64,000 bases of DNA from Zhuqueibacter pondensis. Lineage in GTDB: Bacteria; Zhuqueibacterota; Zhuqueibacteria; Zhuqueibacterales; Zhuqueibacteraceae. The number at the start of each line of letters is the position of its first letter. Positions within the stretch are counted from its first letter, which is position 1. The stretch lies in NCBI GenBank assembly GCA_034505955.1, contig JAPDQK010000024.1, forward strand, positions 16,233 through 80,232, written 5' to 3'. Under the pieces are notes generated by a model. That model made no database searches. It saw nothing but the letters and a program-made list of their open reading frames with translations, and had not been told where the DNA came from. A program made the position numbers and the translations under genes. This document shows, in pieces, positions 18,286 to 26,701 of this stretch.

Positions 18286-18337
18286 GACTCCCTGCGGGCG
18301 TAGCCCATGGGCGTAGCCCACGGCCGGCTTACAGCCC
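18286..18337. repeat. R2 GC-rich palindromic repeat, copy 1
   Basis: GACTCCCTGCGGGCGTAGCC then CATGGGCGTAGCCCACGG, ending in GGCTTACAGCC. Closely matches the reverse complement of 35220-35281 and part of 49117-49162. It is built from short alternating GTAGCCC/GGGC modules that can fold on themselves. Confidence 0.7.
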
Positions 18338-18555
18338 CCGGCGCCCGCCGTGGTGCTAAAGGCGCCAGTGCCGCAGGCCAGGGATTCTTGCAGAATGACC
18401 TTCAGATTAGGGCTAATCACCAAAATCTGAGACTTTGCGCCTCTCGCGAAATTTACTTGAAATCGTAGGAAAATTTTGTTACCATTTATTGCGTACTCAA
18501 CTGCATTGGCCAGCGCGTTGGCCCCTCGTTGTGCAGCTATATAAATCTTATGACT

Positions 18556-18893
18556 TAGCTAGTGTTTGTCCGAAAACTCCATCTTTGACGTCATTGCGAG
18601 TGGTAGATGGCTGATGTGCCATTCTTTCGGTCAGAAACACACCACCCTGAATGTCATTCCGCCAGGAATCTTCCCACGTACTGGCACTGTACTCATGCGG
18701 GGGAAGATGCTTACAGCATGACAAAGGAAGAGCGTTTCTTGGGAGGCGTTTTTGGCCGAAGCCTACGGCCGCAGGCAATCTTCTTGAATGCATGATTGAT
18801 GCAGGTTTGAGGAGATCGCTTCGCCTGCGGCCGCAGGCTGAGAAACGCTCGCGATGACAGGCCAAATCGGTATTTTCGGACAGACACTAGCTA
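18556..18893. mobile_element. MITE-like element, about 338 bp
   Basis: Flanked by inverted terminal repeats TAGCTAGTGTTTGTCCG (18556 inward) and, on the other strand from 18893, TAGCTAGTGTCTGTCCG. The match extends through AAAA with one mismatch. There is no ORF for a transposase. The interior holds further inverted repeats (CGTCATTGCGAG against CTCGCGATGACA, and an R3-type TGTCATTCC...AGCATGACA unit). The right end cuts into a small gene. The left end of the IS at 63626 begins with a similar TAGCTAGTGTCCGTTCGA. Confidence 0.7.
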
Positions 18894-18997
18894 CGATTCG
18901 CCTTGCCAATGGGAAGATGCGCAAAGCCGAAGTGCATTGGTATGAAGCCCACGGCATCGGGAAAAAAGAAATCAAACGTAAACGCTATCTGGATTGA
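18894..18997 (+). pseudogene. 3' remnant of a small gene cut by the MITE
   Basis: The frame ending at 18997 reads TIRLANGKMRKAEVHWYEAH, then GIGKKEIKRKRYLD, a recognisable C-terminus of a family of small conserved proteins usually followed by a gene like the one at 19002. The 5' part is missing because the MITE terminal repeat begins immediately upstream. The spacing of 4 nt to the next gene shows the two were an operon. Function unknown. Confidence 0.6.
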
Positions 18998-19001
18998 TGC
19001 C

Positions 19002-19292
19002 ATGAAAAAACGTAAAAATACCGCCCCCCTCTTTGCCGTTTGCATCGATAATTCCGGATATCCAGCCTCTCTGGAGTTATATAAGATTTATCGTGTACTC
19101 CCTGACGATGATGCGGCAGCGGAAGAAGATTTGCGTGTTATTGATGAAAGCGGCGAAGATTATTTATACCCCGCCCACCGGTTTATTGTAATTGAATTGC
19201 CGCAGGCGTTGGAACGAGCTTTACTGCAAACTTCTAAAACGAAGGGGAAAAAGGCGAGAAGACAATCTGATGAAATACAGGCCATGGCTTAA
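19002..19292 (+). CDS. Small conserved hypothetical protein, 96 aa
   Basis: Starts MKKRKNTAPLFAVCIDN and contains the conserved-looking core GYPASLELYKIYRVLPD and VIDESGEDYLYPAHRF. This resembles small proteins common in cyanobacteria and Chloroflexi that pair with the family remnant directly upstream. The longer in-frame start at 18903 would run through that upstream gene, so the ATG at 19002 is preferred. Any partner function has probably been lost with the disrupted gene. Possibly toxin-antitoxin related, but this is speculation. Confidence 0.65.
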   Translation: MKKRKNTAPLFAVCIDNSGYPASLELYKIYRVLPDDDAAAEEDLRVIDESGEDYLYPAHRFIVIELPQALERALLQTSKTKGKKARRQSDEIQAMA

Positions 19293-19372
19293 CCTCCTCT
19301 TACTCCGATGACCATGGCTACGGTCGTAGGCCAAGCCCAAGAAATTTATCATCAGGCGGTTGCATTGAAACT

Positions 19373-20572
19373 ATGAAAAAACTCCGCGTCTGCGTCATCT
19401 TCGGCGGCCGCTCGGGAGAGCACGAAGTCTCCATTGTTTCAGCCACTTCGGTGATGAGCGCGCTCGACAAATCCAAATACGAAGTCATCCCGGTCGGCAT
19501 CACCAAATCCGGTCGCTGGATTGCCGGAGAGAAAGCCATCCATCTCTTGAAGAGTGGAATTGAAGACACGCCTTTCTATGCCATGCTGCCGGCAGATCCG
19601 AACGAGCAAAAACTGCTGCCAACTTCCATCAATACAGTTGATGCCCGTGAACTGGACAGCCTCGGTGAGAAATTTGATATCGTCTTTCCGGTGTTGCACG
19701 GCCCGTATGGTGAAGACGGTACCGTGCAGGGACTCCTGGAATTGGCCAATCTGCCGTATGTCGGCGCCGGGGTGCTCGGCTCAGCGGTGTGTATGGACAA
19801 AGTCGTGCAAAAATATTTATGTGCCCAGGCCGGTGTTCCGGTCGTGCCGTTCTACTGGTTGTTTTATCAGGATTGGCAGCATGGAAAAACGAACATGAAA
19901 AATGATTCACATGCTGCTGCCAATCCGCAACAGCTTTGCGGTCTCACGCAAGCTGAAATGCTCGCCAGAATTGAAACAGAGTTGGAGCTGCCCGTGTTTA
20001 TCAAACCGGCGAACATGGGTTCGAGCGTGGGAATTACCAAAGCCCACAACCGCGACGAATTAATTGGCGGTATTGAAGAAGCCGCGCAATATGATCACAA
20101 GATTCTGATTGAAGTCGCCGTGCCAGAAGCGCGCGAGATCGAAGTGAGTGTACTCGGCAACACGCAACCCAAAGCCTCGGTTGCCGGTGAAGTCATTCCT
20201 TCCAATGAATTTTATGACTATGATGCCAAATACGTCGACGGCAAATCCACTTTGGTTATTCCAGCGGACTTGCCGCAGGAATTGGCTGATGCTATACGGG
20301 AAACGGCAATTCGTGGTTTTTTGGCCTGCTCCTGTGAAGGCATGGCGCGCGTTGATTTCCTGCTCGAGCGCCAAACCAATCGCTTCTATCTCAATGAGAT
20401 CAACACCATTCCCGGCTTCACCCAAATCAGCATGTATCCCAAGCTTTGGGAAGCCACCGGCGTGCCGTATTCGCAACTGCTGGATGAATTGATTCAACTG
20501 GCCATTGAGCGGCATCAGCGCAAAAATAGTTTACGGACGTCGTATCAGCCGAAGAAGGAGTGGTATAAATAG
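19373..20572 (+). CDS. ddl: D-alanine--D-alanine ligase
   Basis: ATP-grasp enzyme making D-Ala-D-Ala for peptidoglycan precursors in the cytoplasm. Landmarks are FGGRSGEHEVSIVSATSV at the N-terminus, VLHGPYGEDGTVQGLLEL, VFIKPANMGSSVGITKAHN, and FYLNEINTIPGFTQISMYPKLW with the Mg2+-binding Glu/Asn. At 399 residues it is longer than the usual 310-370. The extra length is partly a hydrophilic insertion at about residues 165-195 (WQHGKTNMKNDSHAA), as in VanA-like or Ddl-B-type members. It is not in a mur cluster here. Confidence 0.95.
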   Translation: MKKLRVCVIFGGRSGEHEVSIVSATSVMSALDKSKYEVIPVGITKSGRWIAGEKAIHLLKSGIEDTPFYAMLPADPNEQKLLPTSINTVDARELDSLGEKFDIVFPVLHGPYGEDGTVQGLLELANLPYVGAGVLGSAVCMDKVVQKYLCAQAGVPVVPFYWLFYQDWQHGKTNMKNDSHAAANPQQLCGLTQAEMLARIETELELPVFIKPANMGSSVGITKAHNRDELIGGIEEAAQYDHKILIEVAVPEAREIEVSVLGNTQPKASVAGEVIPSNEFYDYDAKYVDGKSTLVIPADLPQELADAIRETAIRGFLACSCEGMARVDFLLERQTNRFYLNEINTIPGFTQISMYPKLWEATGVPYSQLLDELIQLAIERHQRKNSLRTSYQPKKEWYK

Positions 20573-21004
20573 CCTGTTGAGCAAATGCTCAAGAAAAACT
20601 TATATTTCGTCGTAAGTTAGATTTTTTGATACTGCTCAAGACTGCCGTGCAGGCGAAGTCCGAAACTTTGTTCTGCTTTTCGACCAGTTTGAGCAATTCT
20701 CTGTGCATCGTAAGCTCGAGGAAGAGTGTGAACCTGGGTTGCAGCGTCAGGCCGCCATCAAAGTCATGCCGAGATGAACCGATTTGGAACGCAATACCAG
20801 CGCCGGACTTTTGACCGCCAATAATCTTCAGCAATGAAAGAATTCTTACGCGAATTCGCGCCAAAGGACAACAAACTATCAGCCGGTTGCGCTTCGGAGA
20901 AGACGCTCTTGACAAGACGATCATGATTTAGTATTTTGGAACAGTAAAAGCGTAATGCTCGATAATACGCAAGCAGCCGATTTATTGACCACGAGGTAAA
21001 AATC
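20573..21004. other. Intergenic stretch without a supported gene
   Basis: A 432-bp gap between ddl and the retropepsin-like gene. A 111-codon minus frame exists at 20589-20924, but its composition is poor and it has no ribosome site; it may be a decayed gene. The last 60 bp presumably hold the promoter of the next gene, which has GACCACGAGGTAAAAATC before its ATG. Confidence 0.4.
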
Positions 21005-21874
21005 ATGATCCAAGAAACTATTATCAATGAAATTCGTCAGCGCCTCGGCCCGCTCAACAGCCAAGCCGAGCAGGCAGTCAAAGAGGTTTTGGAAATCCTG
21101 AAATTGCCGCGCGATGCGACCTTCACCAACACACAAGAAGAACCCTTTATCGGCACCAATGTCAGTGTAGCGCAATATGAAGCGTGGTCGCGCCATAAGC
21201 GGCTCGAGTATCAGACTGAACCGGAAAAAGTGAATTCCCGCTGGATTGAAAGAAAATTGCAAGAATTGCATGCCGCTTGGATTATGGTCATCGACGGCCA
21301 GGTCGTTGCATCCGGTTCATTGACCGATTATCCTTCCGACGAGGAATTTGATGCGTTTTGTGAGAAATTTGGCAAATTCCCTTTCGTTTTCCTGAGCCCT
21401 CGTGTGTTGATGATTGAAGAGAATATCTCCTGGCATAAGACTCTCGAGGATGGCGATGCGTACCCGACTGTCCCCGTAGCTGTTAAAGGTACCGCTGGCC
21501 ATGTGGAAATTCATGCGGATTTTGATACCGGTGCAATAGGCGTTCATTTTGATCAAGAGCTTTTGCTGCGGCACAAGGTTATGACCTGGCGTGACCATGA
21601 TATTGAGAAAGTATCTCAACATCTCGGCCAAAATTTTCGTTATATCCAAAGACCACTTTGGCTGGAAGTAACCGATAAACATGGTATGTGCCAACGTGTC
21701 GGGATGATTGCATTATGTATCGAGAATTGGCAGTCAAGCCCATTTGTCGCCATAAATCCACAACGCACTGCTTTAGTTGGTCGTGAGATTTTTCTAAAAC
21801 TCCGACCCGTTGTCCACCTCGATTTCGCCGCACGCCAAACCGAAATCGAATATGAGATGATGAAGGGGGGTTAA
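21005..21874 (+). CDS. Retropepsin-like aspartyl protease domain protein
   Basis: A 289-residue cytoplasmic protein. The C-terminal part (about residues 165-285) reads as a single-domain aspartyl protease: HVEIHADFDTGAIGVHFD has the catalytic Asp-Thr-Gly, and FVAINPQRTALVGREIFLK then PVVHLDFAARQTEI is the typical second half. The N-terminal part (residues 1-150) contains a DUF-like segment (WIMVIDGQVVASGSLTDYPS) that looks like a separate substrate-binding or regulatory domain. A ribosome site is present. The next gene begins 17 bp downstream, so it is probably cotranscribed with the arginase-fold gene. Substrate unknown. Confidence 0.72.
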   Translation: MIQETIINEIRQRLGPLNSQAEQAVKEVLEILKLPRDATFTNTQEEPFIGTNVSVAQYEAWSRHKRLEYQTEPEKVNSRWIERKLQELHAAWIMVIDGQVVASGSLTDYPSDEEFDAFCEKFGKFPFVFLSPRVLMIEENISWHKTLEDGDAYPTVPVAVKGTAGHVEIHADFDTGAIGVHFDQELLLRHKVMTWRDHDIEKVSQHLGQNFRYIQRPLWLEVTDKHGMCQRVGMIALCIENWQSSPFVAINPQRTALVGREIFLKLRPVVHLDFAARQTEIEYEMMKGG

Positions 21875-21890
21875 ATTATCCGAAAACACT

Positions 21891-22772
21891 ATGGCAGCCA
21901 CCCTCCTCAACCGCAGCGTTTCTCTTCTCTTGGTTCCTTACTTCCTTGCGCACGCGCGTGAAGGCATGGGAAAAGGCCCGGAGAAATTTCTCACTGCCGG
22001 TGCCAGCAAGGAATTGGAACGACTCGGCCATTCGGTCGGTGTCATCACCATTCGTCGTGACGCCGAGGAGAATGATGAACTCGCAGCTGTCGTAGAAGTC
22101 AATGCCAAGCTCGCGGCACAAGTACGGTCGGCGACAGAAAAGGGATCATTCCCGCTGGTGCTCGCAGGAACTTGCAATTCTTGTCTCGGCACCCTCGCCG
22201 GTCTTGGAGAGAGGAATATCGGCGTCGTGTGGTTTGATGCGCACGGTGATTTCAACACGCCGGCGACCAGCCCCTCGGGATTTCTCGACGGCATGGCGTT
22301 GGCGATGGCCGCCGGACTTTGCCATGACGAGCTGGCGCAAAGCATTGGGCTCATTACTCCCGTTCCACTCTCGCAAATTCTCCACCTCGGCGGCCGCGAT
22401 TTCGATTCACTCGAAAGAGAGGCATTGCAACACTCGAAGGTGCAAGTCATTACCGCCCTCGAGATGCAACAAGCCGGCGGGGCAGCAGCAGTCGCACCGG
22501 CACTCGAAAAATTACGAGAACACGTGCATGATATTTATTTGCACGTGGACATTGATGTGCTAAATTCCGAACAGTACCCCGCCAATGAGTTTCCGGCGCC
22601 TGGCGGGCTGGCGCTGGAAGAATTGATCCGGATGGTGCGATTGACCGGCGAGAATTTTTCGGTATGCGCGGCGGCATTAACGGCATATAATCCACAGTTT
22701 GATCCGGAAGGAAAAACGCTGCGCGCAGGTTTGCAGGTTTTGCGCACGATCGGCGAGCTTTTACCAAAGTAA
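21891..22772 (+). CDS. Arginase/agmatinase-fold protein with altered metal site
   Basis: A 293-residue ureohydrolase-fold protein. The second and third metal motifs are present: VVWFDAHGDFNTP (Asp116, His118, Asp120) and HVDIDVLNSEQYPANEFPAP. The first motif, normally GGDHS, reads AGTCNSCLG, so the first Mn ligand His is replaced by Asn96. The DxD motif also lacks the usual DP. I recall a subfamily of arginase-like proteins with this NCNS-type motif, so it may be a divergent enzyme class and not a dead one. It could hydrolyse an arginine-like or formimino substrate; do not assume arginase activity. Confidence 0.8.
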   Translation: MAATLLNRSVSLLLVPYFLAHAREGMGKGPEKFLTAGASKELERLGHSVGVITIRRDAEENDELAAVVEVNAKLAAQVRSATEKGSFPLVLAGTCNSCLGTLAGLGERNIGVVWFDAHGDFNTPATSPSGFLDGMALAMAAGLCHDELAQSIGLITPVPLSQILHLGGRDFDSLEREALQHSKVQVITALEMQQAGGAAAVAPALEKLREHVHDIYLHVDIDVLNSEQYPANEFPAPGGLALEELIRMVRLTGENFSVCAAALTAYNPQFDPEGKTLRAGLQVLRTIGELLPK

Positions 22773-22845
22773 CTCCTACTCCTGCTCTTGCTCACCCGGG
22801 CCTTTTTTAAAAGCGGGCAAGAGTGAAAATAACAAAATTTAACTT

Positions 22846-23667
22846 ATGGCTTTTGAGTTTCATCACGACCAAGAGCGTTACTGGCAGATGCAGTACCTCT
22901 GCGCCAAAGAGTACATCATCCCGTTTCTTGAAAATGAGTGCAAGATCAATCTGCGCGGCAAAAGCGTGCTCGAGATCGGCTGCGGCGAAGGCGGCGTCAT
23001 TGCCGCTTTTTATGATTATGGCTGCCATGCGGTCGGCATGGATGTTTCCGAAGTTCGGTTGAAAAAGGCTGCCGCGCTGGCTGCCACTGACCATCAGCGG
23101 CGCGCCATCAAATTTGCTTGTGTCGATATTCTGCAACCGGAGCAAACAGCAGGTTGGCAGCATCAATTCGATCTGATCGTGATGAAAGACGTTATCGAGC
23201 ATCTGCCCGGCCATCGACAGGTGCTCGGCCATGTTGCCACGCTGCTCAAACCGCAGGGCCACCTGTTCCTGTCGTTTCCGCCGTGGTACATGCCGTATGG
23301 GGCGCATCAACAAATGTTCGATTCGATTTTAAAATTTGCGCCCTTTATCCATCTGCTTCCTCGCTCATGGTTCCGCTGGCTGGCGCAACGCTTCGGTGAA
23401 CGCGAGACCGTGATTGACGAACTGTCGGATTTGTATCACTCGCGCTTATCGCTGACGGCATTCAATAAATTATTGCGCAAGATGCCGTTCAAGGTGGTTT
23501 ATCAGCGGCTTTATCTCACCAATCCGATGTACAAATACAAATTCGGATTGCGCCCGATTCAGCATCCTGCGGTCGTCGCGCATTTGCCGGTTCTTCGTGA
23601 GTTTCTTACCACGGCCGCCTATTGCACGCTGCAATTACAGACGGATGAGAACGAACCGACCAAATAA
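22846..23667 (+). CDS. Class I SAM-dependent methyltransferase
   Basis: A 273-residue Rossmann-fold methyltransferase. The SAM-binding motif I is VLEIGCGEGGVIAAF (about residue 40); motif II acidic residue is in GMDVSEVRL; the downstream motif is DLIVMKDVIEHLPGH with LKPQGHLFLSFPPWYMPYG. This is the UbiE/Methyltransf_11 type. A C-terminal extension (residues 190-273) may bind the acceptor. The acceptor is unknown. It is about 74 bp after the arginase-fold gene with a hairpin-forming CTCTTGC/GCAAGAG between them, so cotranscription is uncertain. Confidence 0.85.
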   Translation: MAFEFHHDQERYWQMQYLCAKEYIIPFLENECKINLRGKSVLEIGCGEGGVIAAFYDYGCHAVGMDVSEVRLKKAAALAATDHQRRAIKFACVDILQPEQTAGWQHQFDLIVMKDVIEHLPGHRQVLGHVATLLKPQGHLFLSFPPWYMPYGAHQQMFDSILKFAPFIHLLPRSWFRWLAQRFGERETVIDELSDLYHSRLSLTAFNKLLRKMPFKVVYQRLYLTNPMYKYKFGLRPIQHPAVVAHLPVLREFLTTAAYCTLQLQTDENEPTK

Positions 23668-23750
23668 TACATGGAGATTGGAATGGAGAATCATTTCTGA
23701 TTTCTGTGGTCAATGCAGGAGAAATTCATTTTGACTTTTGGGGCAAGCAC

Positions 23751-25388
23751 ATGATCCGAAAACTGACTTGTCAGATTTTATTATTGGGGCTTCTGGCGTT
23801 AATTGCATGTCTGGGGCCACCAGCACCGGATTTGGGGCGTGTCCCCATTGTGCGGATTGGCTTGATGCAAAATGTTGACGAGATCTATTTTCAAACTTCG
23901 GAGAAGCTTTCGCTGCGTGATCCTGCCAGGGCGGGACGACTTGTTGCTCATAATATCGAGGGACAAAGATGGCAGGTACGAATCAAGCAAGTCGAGCCGG
24001 CAAGAATTGAATACCGTCTGCTGGTGATCGCGACACGCGACAAGAACGAAGCCCGTGCGGTTTTGGACAGTGTCGTGGATGCGGGCTTGTTGCCGGCCAT
24101 GATCGAGGAGCGCCCTGATTACGATCGTTTGTGGATCGCGCAAAATGCGACCACCGTTTATAAAGTTGTGCTGCGTGAAAAATTCACGACGCGTGATACG
24201 GCCATCGCCAAACAAAAAGCACTTGCCGGAAAAATTCAAACCGAATTATGGGAGCGGATCAAAAAACCGGCGCGCGGTGTTCTGGAGTTGAAAAATCAAG
24301 ACAACGACAAAACCTACCAACTCGCCAGCGGGTTTCAAGTCATTGCGGATCAAGTGGCTTTATCGAACGTGGCCGTAGGTACCGGATTTCATTGGGAGGG
24401 GAGCGAGAATCGTGTTTATCGCGGCCGGATGGAATTTTTCATAGATCGCTTCAGCAAGTTGACTGTCGTGAATGTGCTTCCGATCGAAGATTACATTGCC
24501 GGTGTGGTCCCCTCGGAGATGCACCCGGGCTTTCCCTTGGAAGCGCTGAAAGCACAGGCAGTGGCGGCCCGTAATGAGATTTTTTCCAAAGTCGGCACAC
24601 GTCACACCGAAGACGGTTTCGATCTCTGCGCTGATGTGCATTGCCAGGTTTACAGCGGCATCAACAAGGAGACGGAGAGCACAAAACAGGCGGTGGCAGC
24701 GACGGCCGGCCTGGTCATGAAAGTGCAGGGTGTCATCATTGATGCGAATTATGCCGCGGTCTGTGGCGGTCACACTGAAAACAACGAGAATGTCTGGGCC
24801 GGTTTATCCAAACCATACTTGCGCGGTATTTTCGATGGCAACGCCCGGCCCGATCTTTTGGGAAATGCACTCAAAGATGAAAATACTTTGCTGCGTTGGG
24901 TGAGCACCAAGCCCAATGTCTTTTGCAACACCGTTCAAGCGGAAGTTCCCGCGGCTCTGGAGTACACCAAAAAATATTTTCGTTGGGAGGTCAACTACAC
25001 GCGATCGGAGTTGCAGGCCATGATTCGCAAGCGTACCGGTGAGGATTTTGGTGAATTGCAGGATCTCGTACCGCTGGAACGGGGGCCTTCGGGCCGGCTG
25101 ATCCGCTTGCGTGTGGTGGGCACAAAAAAAATTTTTGAGCTTGCCCGGGAACTGGCGATCCGGCAGGCGTTGGCTGAGAAAACATTGTGGAGCGCTTGCA
25201 TCGCGATTGAGAAATCCGGCATTGACCGCAACCGTCTGCCGGCGAAATTCAAAATACGAGGCGCCGGCTGGGGGCATGGCGTCGGCATGTGTCAAACCGG
25301 CGCGGCAATGATGGCATTACGGGGATATAATTTCGAGCAAATCCTGCGGCACTACTACACCGGTGTCAAGCTCGACAAGGAATATTGA
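23751..25388 (+). CDS. SpoIID/LytB-domain lipoprotein
   Basis: Exported lipoprotein of 545 residues with a lipobox (LLALIAC). The SpoIID domain lies at about residues 230-530: VEDYIAGVVPSEMHPGFPLE, AQAVAARNEIFSKVG, ANYAAVCGGHTENNENVW and GAGWGHGVGMCQTGAAMMA are the conserved amidase-enhancer/lytic transglycosylase segments. The N-terminal region resembles a SPOR-like or sortase-independent linker. In sporulating bacteria SpoIID degrades peptidoglycan; in Gram-negatives such proteins are cell-wall hydrolases or enhancers. The start at 23751 is chosen because it gives the lipoprotein signal and has GGGGC upstream. Confidence 0.88.
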   Translation: MIRKLTCQILLLGLLALIACLGPPAPDLGRVPIVRIGLMQNVDEIYFQTSEKLSLRDPARAGRLVAHNIEGQRWQVRIKQVEPARIEYRLLVIATRDKNEARAVLDSVVDAGLLPAMIEERPDYDRLWIAQNATTVYKVVLREKFTTRDTAIAKQKALAGKIQTELWERIKKPARGVLELKNQDNDKTYQLASGFQVIADQVALSNVAVGTGFHWEGSENRVYRGRMEFFIDRFSKLTVVNVLPIEDYIAGVVPSEMHPGFPLEALKAQAVAARNEIFSKVGTRHTEDGFDLCADVHCQVYSGINKETESTKQAVAATAGLVMKVQGVIIDANYAAVCGGHTENNENVWAGLSKPYLRGIFDGNARPDLLGNALKDENTLLRWVSTKPNVFCNTVQAEVPAALEYTKKYFRWEVNYTRSELQAMIRKRTGEDFGELQDLVPLERGPSGRLIRLRVVGTKKIFELARELAIRQALAEKTLWSACIAIEKSGIDRNRLPAKFKIRGAGWGHGVGMCQTGAAMMALRGYNFEQILRHYYTGVKLDKEY

Positions 25389-25444
25389 AAATTTCCAGAT
25401 CACAGTTCATATTTTGATCATATCATTATCCGGCTTTTCTTTAC

Positions 25445-26701
25445 ATGAATTCTGTTCTGCACAATGAGGCAACGGAAGTGGAGGCTTCTGCCCGCGACAG
25501 GCATGCCTTTGAGTTGCCGGTTGCGCCACGAGCAATTTTAAATGGCGTGGTCATCCACTATCACGAAATCGCCCTCAAGCTCGGCAATCGCCGTTTTTTT
25601 GAGCGGCAACTGCGGCGCAATGTCCTGCGGGCCACAACGGCCCTGGGCATGAAGGAGGTTCTGCGTCTTTCCGGCCGCATGCTGGGAATACTCGAATCCG
25701 GGAGTGATTTGGGAAAAATTGTCGCTGCCTTGAAAAAGGTTTTTGGCATCGCCTATTTTGCGCCAGCCGTCAAGCTGGAACAAGATTTGGATGAGATCAA
25801 AGAGAATGCCGTGCGGTTGCTCGAGGAAAAAAAATTTGCCACCTTCAAAGTCGAAACCAAACGCGGCCAAAAACAGTTCCCGCTGACCTCCGTTCAAATC
25901 AACATCGAAGTCGGCACGCATATCGGCGAACGCTTTCCTGCACGTGTCGATCTTTCCCACCCGGAATTGACGCTGCATATCGAGATCGTGGATAATTATG
26001 CTTTGATGTACACCGACCGGATCGAAGGCCCTGGCGGTTTGCCGGTCGGCACCAGTGAGCGGGCGGTGTGTCTGATTTCCGGTGGCATCGACTCACCGGT
26101 GGCAGCGTACAAAATGATGAAGCGCGGAATCAAACTGATCTTCGTGCATTTTCACAGTGCGCCGTTTACCAGCACGGCCTCCCAGCGCAATGTCGAGCGC
26201 CTCGTTGAATTATTGAACACGTATCAATTTCGCTCAAAACTGTATCTGGTACCGTTCGCGGAAATCCAGCAACACATCGTCGCCAATGCTCCTCCGTCAT
26301 ATCGGGTGTTGCTTTATCGCCGCGCCATGATTCGCCTGGCGGAAATGATTGCCGCCCAAAATCGTGCGCACGCACTAATCACCGGTGAAAATGTGGCGCA
26401 GGTCGCAAGCCAGACGCTCACCAATATCAGAGTCATAGATCAGGCAGCGACACTGCCGATTTTGCGACCGCTGGCCGGCGATGATAAACAAGAGATTGTT
26501 GCGATGGCCCGGCACCTCGGCACTTTTGAGATTTCCACGGAACCTTTTGAAGACTGCTGTTCCCTTTTTGTGCCAGCAAATCCTGAGACGAGGGCAAAAT
26601 TGTCCAGAGTTCAGAAAATTGAGGCAAAACTCGATTTGCAGCCATTGCTGGCGCCGACGTTGGAGAAAACGATTCTGAAAACTTTTAGATTCAACCCATG
26701 A
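25445..26701 (+). CDS. thiI: tRNA 4-thiouridine synthase ThiI
   Basis: Cytoplasmic sulfurtransferase of 418 residues making s4U8 in tRNA and possibly feeding thiazole synthesis. It has the N-terminal ferredoxin-like and THUMP domains (residues 30-180), then the PP-loop ATPase with CLISGGIDSPVAAYKMMKRG. The ThiI-typical tail FEDCCSLFVPANPETRAKL carries the disulfide-partner cysteine. There is no C-terminal rhodanese domain, as in most non-gamma-proteobacterial ThiI. It overlaps the next gene by 4 nt, showing translational coupling with trmI, so the pair is a tRNA-modification operon. Confidence 0.95.
   Translation: MNSVLHNEATEVEASARDRHAFELPVAPRAILNGVVIHYHEIALKLGNRRFFERQLRRNVLRATTALGMKEVLRLSGRMLGILESGSDLGKIVAALKKVFGIAYFAPAVKLEQDLDEIKENAVRLLEEKKFATFKVETKRGQKQFPLTSVQINIEVGTHIGERFPARVDLSHPELTLHIEIVDNYALMYTDRIEGPGGLPVGTSERAVCLISGGIDSPVAAYKMMKRGIKLIFVHFHSAPFTSTASQRNVERLVELLNTYQFRSKLYLVPFAEIQQHIVANAPPSYRVLLYRRAMIRLAEMIAAQNRAHALITGENVAQVASQTLTNIRVIDQAATLPILRPLAGDDKQEIVAMARHLGTFEISTEPFEDCCSLFVPANPETRAKLSRVQKIEAKLDLQPLLAPTLEKTILKTFRFNP

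Larger units (their letters stand above)
18001..18555. other. Intergenic region with terminator and repeats
   Basis: About 550 bp without a supported gene. It opens with a microrepeat tract (GGATGCTTGATCCTTGATCC, then TGGATGCTCAATGC), then the E1 terminator, and then an R2 GC-rich repeat at 18286-18337. Short ORFs here are made of repeat sequence. Confidence 0.5.

Noticed and set aside
18202..18423. Minus-strand frame of 73 codons
   Set aside because: It is built almost wholly from R2-type repeat sequence and has no ribosome site.
20589..20924. Minus-strand frame of 111 codons
   Set aside because: Poor composition, no ribosome site and no recognisable family; kept only as a note on the gap.
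22773..22845. CTCTTGC/GCAAGAG hairpin as a terminator
   Set aside because: The stem is interrupted and the T run lies inside it; support is too weak to call.
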